Part shown: piece by piece, positions 30,528 through 36,839 of the stretch
Layout of the letters: each line of letters begins with the position of its first letter
Position numbering within the stretch: the stretch's first letter is position 1
Assembly (NCBI GenBank): GCA_038276395.1
Contig: JBBQAA010000078.1
Location: forward strand, 1-40,794
Length of the DNA: 40,794 nt
Source: JBBQAA01 sp038276395
GTDB taxonomy: Bacteria; Actinomycetota; Thermoleophilia; Solirubrobacterales; Solirubrobacteraceae
Reading direction: 5' to 3'
The notes under the pieces: generated by a model
The model's database searches: none
What the model saw: only the letters and a program-made list of their open reading frames with translations
Told to the model about the DNA's origin: nothing
Translations under genes and position numbers: made by a program

Positions 30528-32483
30528 ATGGCGAAAGCCGCCCCGCCGATCCTCTGGGAGCCGTCGGCCGAGCGCCGCGAGCGCGCGACGCTCACGCGCT
30601 TCGCCGCCTTCGTCGCCGAGCGCCACGGGATCGCGACGGAGGAGTACGTCGACCTGTGGGCGTGGTCGACGGAGCACCTCGAGGACTTCTGGCGCGCGAT
30701 CTGGGACTTCTTCGAGGTCGCCGCCGACGGAGGGGACGGAACGGTCCTGGCGCGGGCGGAGATGCCCGGCGCGGAGTGGTTCCCCGGCACCAGGCTCTCC
30801 CTCCCCGAGCACGTCTTCCGCGGCAAGGACCCGGACGCCGTGGCGATCCTGCACGCCAGCGAGTCCCGTCCGCTGGGCTCCCTCACCTGGCGCGAGCTGC
30901 GCGAGCAGACCGGGCGGATCGCCGCCGGCCTCAGGCGCCTCGGCGTCGGCGAGGGCGACCGCGTCGTCGCCTACCTGCCGAACATCGCCGAGGCGATGGC
31001 GGCCTTCCTCGCCACCGCCTCGCTCGGCGCGGTGTGGTCGAGCTGCTCGCCCGACTTCGGCGCGCGCTCGGCCGTCGACCGCTTCGCCCAGATCGAGCCC
31101 AAGGTCCTGCTCACCGTCGACGGCTACCGCTATGGGGGCAAGGACCACGACCGCCGCGACACCGTTGCCCGCCTGCGCGAGGCGATGCCGAGCCTCGCCG
31201 CGACGGTCCTCCTGCCCTACCGCGACCCGGGCGCGGAGATCGAGGGCGCGACCTCATGGGCCGAGCTGACCGCCGAGCCCGCCGCGCTCGAGTTCGCCCG
31301 CGTGCCCTTCGACCATCCGCTATGGGTCCTTTACTCGAGCGGCACGACGGGCCTGCCCAAGGGGATCGTCCACGGCCACGGCGGGATCCTCCTCGAGCAC
31401 CTGAAGAAGATGCACCTGCACCTCGACGCGCAGGCGGGGGACCGCGTCCTCTGGTTCTCGACGACGGGGTGGATGATGTGGAACTTCCTCGCCGGGGTGC
31501 TGCTCACCGACGCCGCCATCGTGCTCTACGACGGCAACCCGGGCACGCCCGACCTCGGGCGCCTGTGGGACCTCGCGGAGGAGGCGGGCGTCACCACCTT
31601 CGGCACGAGCGCCGCCTTCGTGTCCTCGTGTATGAAGGCCGGCGTCCGCCCGCGCGAGGGCCGCGAGCTTGCCGCGCTCACCGCCGTCGGCTCGACCGGC
31701 TCGCCGCTGCCGCCCGAGGGCTTTCGCTGGGTGGCCGACGAGCTGGGGCAGGACGTCTGGCTCTTCTCCACGAGCGGCGGCACCGACCTGTGCACGGCCT
31801 TCGTCGGCGGCGTCCCCACGCTGCCGGTCTACGAGGGGGAGCTCCAGGCCCGCGCGCTGGGCGCCGCCGTCGAGGCGTGGGACGAGGACGGCCATCCGGT
31901 GACCGACGAGGTCGGGGAGCTCGTGGTGGTCAAGCCGATGCCCTCGATGCCGCTGTTCCTGTGGGGGGACGACTCCGGGGAGCGGATGCGCGAGTCCTAC
32001 TTTGAGATGTTCCCGGGCATCTGGCGCCACGGCGACTGGATCGAGCTGACCTGGCGGGGGACGGCGATCATCAGCGGGCGCTCGGACTCGACGATCAACC
32101 GCGGCGGCATCCGCATGGGCACGAGCGAGATCTACTCGGCCGTGCTCGCGCTGCCGGAGATCACCGACGCGCTCGTCGTCGACGTCGACGGCTGGATGCC
32201 GATGTGGGTCGTCCTCGCCGACGGTGCCGAGCTGGACGAGGACCTCGAGCGCCGCATCGCCGCCCGGATCCGCGAGGACTGCTCCCCCCGCCACGTGCCG
32301 AACGAGGTCCGCGCCCTCGCCGAGGTGCCCCGCACCCTGTCCGGGAAGGTCCTCGAGGTGCCGGTCAAGCGCATCCTCCTGGGGACCCCGGTGGAGAGGG
32401 CCGCCGCGCGGGACTCCCTGCAGAACCCGGACGCGCTCGCGCCGTTCGTGAAGCTCGCCGCCGAGCGCGGCGCCGCCGCGTGA
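30528..32483 (+). CDS. Acetoacetate--CoA ligase (acetoacetyl-CoA synthetase)
   Basis: A 651-residue ANL-superfamily enzyme activating acetoacetate with ATP and CoA, usually for ketone-body use or polyhydroxybutyrate turnover. Motifs: WAWSTEHLEDFWRAIWDFF at the N-terminus, typical of AacS; SCSPDFGARSAVDRFAQI; the A3 loop LYSSGTTGLPKGIVHGHGG; FSTTGWMMWNF; SGRSDSTINRGGIRMGTSEIY (A7/A8); and the A10 lysine segment TLSGKVLEVPVKRIL. Length matches the family (about 650). The start ATG follows the TAGCCT hexamer by eight bases. It overlaps the MFS gene by four bases, so the two are cotranscribed. The preference for acetoacetate over short 3-hydroxy or other acids is inferred from family motifs. Confidence 0.93.
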   Translation: MAKAAPPILWEPSAERRERATLTRFAAFVAERHGIATEEYVDLWAWSTEHLEDFWRAIWDFFEVAADGGDGTVLARAEMPGAEWFPGTRLSLPEHVFRGKDPDAVAILHASESRPLGSLTWRELREQTGRIAAGLRRLGVGEGDRVVAYLPNIAEAMAAFLATASLGAVWSSCSPDFGARSAVDRFAQIEPKVLLTVDGYRYGGKDHDRRDTVARLREAMPSLAATVLLPYRDPGAEIEGATSWAELTAEPAALEFARVPFDHPLWVLYSSGTTGLPKGIVHGHGGILLEHLKKMHLHLDAQAGDRVLWFSTTGWMMWNFLAGVLLTDAAIVLYDGNPGTPDLGRLWDLAEEAGVTTFGTSAAFVSSCMKAGVRPREGRELAALTAVGSTGSPLPPEGFRWVADELGQDVWLFSTSGGTDLCTAFVGGVPTLPVYEGELQARALGAAVEAWDEDGHPVTDEVGELVVVKPMPSMPLFLWGDDSGERMRESYFEMFPGIWRHGDWIELTWRGTAIISGRSDSTINRGGIRMGTSEIYSAVLALPEITDALVVDVDGWMPMWVVLADGAELDEDLERRIAARIREDCSPRHVPNEVRALAEVPRTLSGKVLEVPVKRILLGTPVERAAARDSLQNPDALAPFVKLAAERGAAA

Positions 32484-33754
32484 GACGGGCGCTCGGCCGC
32501 CTCGCGCCGGATCTCCGCCCGCTCCGCGCCTCGCGCGACCTGCGCCTGCTCATCCTCGGCAACGTCGCCTCGGGGATCGGGACCCAGGCCGCGCTCGTCG
32601 CGCTGCCCTTCCAGGTCTACACGCTGACGCGCTCGGCGCTCCTCACCGGCCTGCTCGGCGCGGCCGAGCTCGTCCCCCTCGTCACGCTCGCGCTCCTCGG
32701 CGGCGCGCTCTCGGACCGGATGGACCGCCGCCGCCTGCTCCTGCTCGACCAGTTCGGGCTCGTGGGCACGGCGGGGATCCTGTGCGCGCTGGCGGCGGTC
32801 GGCTCCCCGCCCGTGGCCGCGCTCTTCGTGCTCGCCGGGCTGACCGCCGGGTTCGGCGCGATCCAGAACGTCGTGCGCTCGGCGATGGTGCCGAACCTCG
32901 TCGACCCGGTCCTGCTGCCCCAGGCACTGGCCGTGAACTTCGGGCTCTTCCAGCTCACGCTCGTCGTCGGGCCGGGGCTCGGCGGGCTCGTCATCGGCGC
33001 GTTCGGCCTCGCGCCGGTCTACGCGCTCGACGCGCTGTCCTGCGGCGCCGTCGTGTTCGCCGCGCTGGCGATGGCGCCGCAGCCGCCGGAGGGGATCACG
33101 GAGAACGCGGGCGTCGGGATCCGCCGCTCGATCCTCGACGGCCTCGTGTTCGTGCGCGGGAACCGGGCGCTGCTCGGCTCCTTCGCCATCGACCTCGTGG
33201 CCATGACCTTCGGGATGCCGCGCGCGCTCTTCCCGGTGCTCGCGGTCTCCGTCTACCACGCGGGGGCGGAGGGGACGGGCCTGCTGTTCGCCGCGGTCTC
33301 GGCCGGCGCCACCGTCGCCGCGCTGGCCACGGGCTGGATCGAGCACACGCGGCGGCTCGGGCTCGTATGCATCGGCGCCGTGCTCGTGTGGGGCGCCGCG
33401 GTGGCGGGCGCGGGCGCCGTCTCCACCCTGGCGCTGGCCGCGGCACTCCTTGCCGTCGCGGGCGCCGCCGACTCGATCAGCGCCGTCTGCCGCTCGGTCA
33501 TCAACCAGACGGTCACGCCGGACGCCATGCGCGGGCGGATGTCCTCGGTCTTCTCCCTCGTCGTGACCTCCGGCCCGCGGCTCGGGGACATCGAGTCGGG
33601 CGCCGTGGCCGCGCTGACGAGCGCGCGGGTGTCGATGGCCTCGGGCGGGCTGGCGTGCCTGGCCGGGGTGGGGCTGATCGTGCTGGCCTTCCCGGCGCTC
33701 GCGCGGTTCGACACCGCCGTCGCTCGGGAGCGCGCGGTGGTGCCGGCGGGGTAG
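32480..33754 (+). CDS. MFS transporter (EntS/DHA3-like)
   Basis: A 424-residue major-facilitator permease with about 12 membrane segments. The motif-A loop between helices 2 and 3 reads GGALSDRMDRRRLLLLDQFG. N-terminal half: RDLRLLILGNVASGIGTQAA and LLTGLLGAAELVP; mid-protein LVGPGLGGLVIGAFGLAPVY; C-terminal RGRMSSVFSLVVTSGPRLGD. This pattern belongs to the EntS/DHA3-type exporters (enterobactin or multidrug type). The GTG start overlaps the acetoacetyl-CoA synthetase stop by four bases, so the transporter might handle an organic acid or acyl-derived compound; substrate not inferable from sequence. Ends just before the 273-base region holding the large palindrome. Confidence 0.88.
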   Translation: MRRALGRLAPDLRPLRASRDLRLLILGNVASGIGTQAALVALPFQVYTLTRSALLTGLLGAAELVPLVTLALLGGALSDRMDRRRLLLLDQFGLVGTAGILCALAAVGSPPVAALFVLAGLTAGFGAIQNVVRSAMVPNLVDPVLLPQALAVNFGLFQLTLVVGPGLGGLVIGAFGLAPVYALDALSCGAVVFAALAMAPQPPEGITENAGVGIRRSILDGLVFVRGNRALLGSFAIDLVAMTFGMPRALFPVLAVSVYHAGAEGTGLLFAAVSAGATVAALATGWIEHTRRLGLVCIGAVLVWGAAVAGAGAVSTLALAAALLAVAGAADSISAVCRSVINQTVTPDAMRGRMSSVFSLVVTSGPRLGDIESGAVAALTSARVSMASGGLACLAGVGLIVLAFPALARFDTAVARERAVVPAG

Positions 33755-33836
33755 GCAGGGAGGAAGGAGGGAGCGGGCGCCGCGGTGGGATGCGCGGGCC
33801 GCGGCGCGCGGGCCGGGGTCCCCACCCGCGCCCCGC

Positions 33837-33953
33837 GCCGTCGCTTTGTTGCACGGACACGACCGAGAGGCGCGAAAGCGACGAAACGCTCGCCCCGCAA
33901 CCGGTTCGTCGCATTCATCCCCGCTGCGCGCGCCGATACGACAAAGCGACGCC
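33837..33953. repeat. 117-base imperfect palindrome with four GCGACG-centred arms
   Basis: Outer arms 33837-33851 (GCCGTCGCTTTGTTG) and 33939-33953 (CGACAAAGCGACGCC) match in inverted orientation at 13 of 15 positions. Inner arms 33874-33888 (GAAAGCGACGAAACG) and 33902-33916 (CGGTTCGTCGCATTC) also match at 13 of 15. Both pairs share the same centre at 33895. The two 22-base spacers are not conserved. The four arms are copies of one motif (about AAAGCGACG), alternating in orientation. This may be a mobile or dispersed repeat, a structured RNA, or a multi-site operator for the downstream cyclase gene. Confidence 0.8.
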
Positions 33954-34012
33954 TCGCGCGCCCCGGGCTACGCGTCGATCCCCCCATTCCTTCATCGCCC
34001 CTTCGCCCCGTT

Positions 34013-34018
34013 TACCAT
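34013..34018 (+). promoter_or_regulatory. Candidate -10 (TACCAT) for the cyclase gene
   Basis: TACCAT ends nine bases before GTG 34028, with no Shine-Dalgarno. A weak -35-like TTCATC lies 16 bases upstream (33991-33996). The 117-base palindrome is about 60 bases further upstream. Confidence 0.5.
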
Positions 34019-34027
34019 CGACCTCGC

Positions 34028-34792
34028 GTGCGCATCGTCGACCTCTCCGCCCCGATCAGGCCCAGCCCGCCGGACCACCCGGAGCCGCTCCGGACCGACA
34101 TCGAGTACACGGATCACGCGGAGGGGGCCGAGCAGATCGAGGGGATGTTCGGCGTCCCGCCCGAGCTGCTGCGCCGTGGCGAGGGCTGGGCCGTCGAGAC
34201 CTTCACCCGCTTCGGCACGCACAACTCCACGCACGTCGACGCGCCCTGGCACTACAACGCGGAGATCGGCGGCGAGAGGGCCCAGACGATCGACGAGCTG
34301 CCGCTCGAGCGCTTCCTCGGCCCCGGCGTCGTCCTGCCCTTCACCCACAAGGGGGATGGGGAGGCGATCACGGAGACCGAACTCGAAGACGCCCTCAAGG
34401 ACGCCGGCCACGAGCTCTGCCCGGGCGACATCGTCCTCCTCCACACCGGCCGCGACGCGTTCATCGACGACCTCGACTACATCGCCCGCGGCCCGGGCGT
34501 CACCGCGCCGGCCACGCACTGGCTCTACGACCAGGGCGTGCGCGTCATGGGGATCGACGCCTGGGGCTGGGACGCTCCCCTCCACCTCCAGGCCGAGCAG
34601 GCCAGGGAGTCGGGCGCGCCCGGCGTCTTCTGGGCCGCCCACCAGGCCGACCTCCCCTACTCGCAGATCGAGCGCCTGGCCGGCCTCGAGCAGCTCCCGC
34701 CCACCGGGTTCACCGTCGCCTGCTTTCCGCTGCGGATCGTGGGCGCGAGCGCCGCGCCCGCGCGCGTCGTGGCGATCCTCGAAGACGCCTGA
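34028..34792 (+). CDS. Cyclase family protein (kynurenine formamidase-like hydrolase)
   Basis: A 254-residue metal-dependent hydrolase of the cyclase/KynB family. The metal-binding signature is FGTHNSTHVDAPWHYN (HxxTHxDxPxH type). Other blocks: DLSAPIRPSPPDHPEPL at the start, DIVLLHTGRDAF, and GVRVMGIDAWGWDAPLHL. Members hydrolyse N-formylkynurenine or open cyclic substrates. No kynurenine-pathway partner is present, so kynB is not assigned. The start is GTG 34028, nine bases after TACCAT; open frame continues upstream into the palindromic element but lacks coding features. The flavin reductase gene starts four bases after its stop, so the two form a unit. Confidence 0.88.
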   Translation: MRIVDLSAPIRPSPPDHPEPLRTDIEYTDHAEGAEQIEGMFGVPPELLRRGEGWAVETFTRFGTHNSTHVDAPWHYNAEIGGERAQTIDELPLERFLGPGVVLPFTHKGDGEAITETELEDALKDAGHELCPGDIVLLHTGRDAFIDDLDYIARGPGVTAPATHWLYDQGVRVMGIDAWGWDAPLHLQAEQARESGAPGVFWAAHQADLPYSQIERLAGLEQLPPTGFTVACFPLRIVGASAAPARVVAILEDA

Positions 34793-34796
34793 GCGC

Positions 34797-35327
34797 ATGG
34801 TCCCCGCCGACCGCCGCCTCGACCCGCAGGAGTTCCGCAACGTCATGGGACACTTCGCCAGCGGCGTCACCGTGGTCACGACGCTCGACGCCGAGACGCC
34901 GCTCGGCACGACGGCGAGCGCGGTGTCCTCGCTCTCGCTCGAGCCGCCGATGCTGCTCGTCGCGCTGAACCAGGACTCCGCGACCGGCCAGGGGATCCAC
35001 CGCGCCCGCGCCTTCGCCGTGAACATCCTCAAGGACGGCCAGGAGGCGCTGGCCGAGCACTTCGCGCGCAAGGGCGCCGACAAGTTCGCCACGGTCGCCC
35101 ACCGGCTGGGGCCGGCCGGCCAGCCGCTGCTCGAGGACGCCCTCGCCCACCTCGAGTGCCGCGTCACCGAGGAGGTCGCCGCCGCCACCCACACCGTCTT
35201 CCTGGCCGAGGTGGAGAGCGCCGGCGCCCGCGCCGGAACGCCGCTGGCCTACTTCCGCGGGCGGTTCGGGCGGCTCGATCCGGGCACATATGATCCGGAA
35301 ACGACAGCGAGGAAGGGGAGCGGCTAG
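34797..35327 (+). CDS. Flavin reductase family protein (DIM6/NTAB type)
   Basis: A 176-residue flavin reductase-like protein of the split-barrel FMN-binding fold. Motifs: FRNVMGHFASGVTVVTT at the start, GTTASAVSSLSLEPPMLLVALN, the substrate loop RARAFAVNILKDGQEALAEHFA, and the C-terminal PLAYFRGRFGRLDP. It probably uses NAD(P)H to reduce FMN/FAD, supplying a two-component flavin monooxygenase, or acts as a stand-alone reductase; no monooxygenase gene is in the window. The ATG lies four bases after the cyclase TGA. Its 3' end contains the TATGAT candidate promoter of the aldehyde dehydrogenase, which begins three bases later. Confidence 0.92.
   Translation: MVPADRRLDPQEFRNVMGHFASGVTVVTTLDAETPLGTTASAVSSLSLEPPMLLVALNQDSATGQGIHRARAFAVNILKDGQEALAEHFARKGADKFATVAHRLGPAGQPLLEDALAHLECRVTEEVAAATHTVFLAEVESAGARAGTPLAYFRGRFGRLDPGTYDPETTARKGSG
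35289..35294 (+). promoter_or_regulatory. Candidate -10 (TATGAT) within the flavin reductase 3' end, for the aldehyde dehydrogenase
   Basis: TATGAT is the most AT-rich hexamer in the neighbourhood. It lies 36 bases before ATG 35331, with a purine-rich tract (GAGGAAGGGGAG, about 35309-35320) in between, so this would be a conventional leadered start. A weak -35-like TTCGGG is 18 bases upstream. Confidence 0.35.
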
Positions 35328-35330
35328 GCC

Positions 35331-36812
35331 ATGGCGACCACAGAGCAGAGCGCGGAGCGGAAGGTGCTCGACGAGACGCCGAACCAGCTCTTCATCGGCG
35401 GCGAGTGGCGGGACGCGTCGGGCGGCGGCACGCTGCCCGTGGAGGACCCCGCCACCGGGGAGACGCTCGTCGAGGTCGCCGACGCCACGCCCGAGGACGC
35501 CAAGGCCGCGCTCACCGCCGCCCACGAGGCACAGGAGGAGTGGGCGGCCACGGCGCCGCGCGACCGCGGCGAGATCCTCCGCTCGGCGTGGGAGCTGCTG
35601 ATGGACCGAATCGACGACCTGGCGCTGCTGATGACGCTCGAGATGGGCAAGCCGATCGCCGAGTCGAAGTCCGAGATCACCTACGCCGCCGACTTCTTCC
35701 ACTGGTTCGCGGGCGAGGCCACGCGCCTGGACGGCCGCTACGCCGCCGCCGAGAAGGGCGGCGCGCGCGTGCTCGTCATGAAGCAGGCCGTCGGCCCATG
35801 CCTGTTCATCACGCCGTGGAACTTCCCCATGGCCATGGGCACGCGCAAGCTCGGCCCCGCCCTTGCCGCGGGCTGCACGTGCGTCGTCAAGCCGGCCAAG
35901 CAGACGCCGCTCTCGATGCTCCGCCTGGCGGAGATCCTCGCCGAGGCCGGGGTCCCGAAGGGCGTCGTAAACGTGTTGACGGCCAAGAGATCGGGCGAGG
36001 TCATGGAGCCGCTGATCAAGGATCCGCGGGCGCGGAAGCTCTCCTTCACCGGCTCGACCGAGGTCGGTCGGACGCTCATCCAGCAGGCCTCCGAGCAGAT
36101 CCTCCGCGTCTCCATGGAGCTCGGCGGCAACGCGCCGTTCCTCGTCTTCGACGACGCCGACATCGACGCCGCGGTCGAGGGCGCGCTCCTGGCCAAGATG
36201 CGCAACGGCGGCGAGGCGTGCACCGCGGCCAACCGCTTCCACGTGCAGGAGGGGGTGGCCGAGGAGTTCGCGGAGAAGCTCGCGGAGAGGATCGGCGGCT
36301 ACAAGGTGGGCCGCGGGACCGAGGAGGACGTGAAGCTCGGGCCGCTGATCGACGAGGACCAGCGCCAGAAGGTGGCCGAGCTCGTCGACGACGCCCGCGA
36401 GAAGGGCGCGAACGTGCTGACGGGCGGGAGGGCCAAGGACGGCGCCGGCTACTTCTACGAGCCGACCGTGCTCTCTGGCATCACCGACGACGCGCGGCTG
36501 CTCGAGGAGGAGATCTTCGGCCCCGTGGCGCCCGTGCAGTCGTTCCAGACGGTCGACGAGGCGATCGCCAAGGCCAACGCCACCGAGTTCGGCCTCGTCG
36601 CCTACGTCTTCACGCAGGACATCGACCGCGCCTTCCACGTCTGCGAGCGTCTCGAGACCGGGATGGTCGGCTTGAACCAGGGGCTCGTCTCGAGCGCCAG
36701 CGCGCCCTTCGGCGGCGTCAAGCAGTCCGGGTTCGGTCGCGAGGGCGGCCCGGAGGGCATCGAGGAGTACCTGAACGTCAAGTACGTCGCGATCAACGCG
36801 AAGAAGTTCTGA
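35331..36812 (+). CDS. NAD(P)-dependent aldehyde dehydrogenase, succinate-semialdehyde dehydrogenase-like
   Basis: A 493-residue aldehyde dehydrogenase. Catalytic Cys297 in NGGEACTAANRF, general-base Glu in MELGGNAPFLVF, cofactor-binding ITPWNFPMAMGTRKLGPALA, and the C-terminal PFGGVKQSGFGREGGPEG are all present. The GEACTAANR and LGPLI blocks resemble GabD-type succinate-semialdehyde dehydrogenases, but similar motifs occur in other ALDH classes, so the substrate is tentative. The start is the first ATG after the purine-rich tract. The gene lies 27 bases before the pyruvate dehydrogenase E1 gene and may be cotranscribed with it, a link to acyl/aldehyde carbon flow. Confidence 0.92.
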   Translation: MATTEQSAERKVLDETPNQLFIGGEWRDASGGGTLPVEDPATGETLVEVADATPEDAKAALTAAHEAQEEWAATAPRDRGEILRSAWELLMDRIDDLALLMTLEMGKPIAESKSEITYAADFFHWFAGEATRLDGRYAAAEKGGARVLVMKQAVGPCLFITPWNFPMAMGTRKLGPALAAGCTCVVKPAKQTPLSMLRLAEILAEAGVPKGVVNVLTAKRSGEVMEPLIKDPRARKLSFTGSTEVGRTLIQQASEQILRVSMELGGNAPFLVFDDADIDAAVEGALLAKMRNGGEACTAANRFHVQEGVAEEFAEKLAERIGGYKVGRGTEEDVKLGPLIDEDQRQKVAELVDDAREKGANVLTGGRAKDGAGYFYEPTVLSGITDDARLLEEEIFGPVAPVQSFQTVDEAIAKANATEFGLVAYVFTQDIDRAFHVCERLETGMVGLNQGLVSSASAPFGGVKQSGFGREGGPEGIEEYLNVKYVAINAKKF

Positions 36813-36839
36813 TGGAGGGGCGGGCGGGCGGCTGATCTC

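Larger units (their letters stand above)
33755..34027. other. 273-base intergenic region without a gene
   Basis: No supported gene. The first 80 bases are extremely GC-rich (including GGGGTCCCC at about 33815-33823). The centre holds a 117-base palindromic element of lower GC. The last part is a C-rich stretch ending in the TACCAT hexamer of the cyclase gene. Open frames on both strands across the palindrome encode similar Arg-rich peptides (containing RRRFV and RFVAF) only because the DNA is palindromic. Confidence 0.7.

Noticed and set aside
33785..34027. N-terminal extension of the cyclase gene and similar open frame on the minus strand, both with RRRFV and RFVAF blocks
   Set aside because: Both peptides come from the palindromic DNA, so similar sequence on both strands is a structural effect. 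The cyclase family begins at VRIVDLSAP, which has a promoter hexamer in front.
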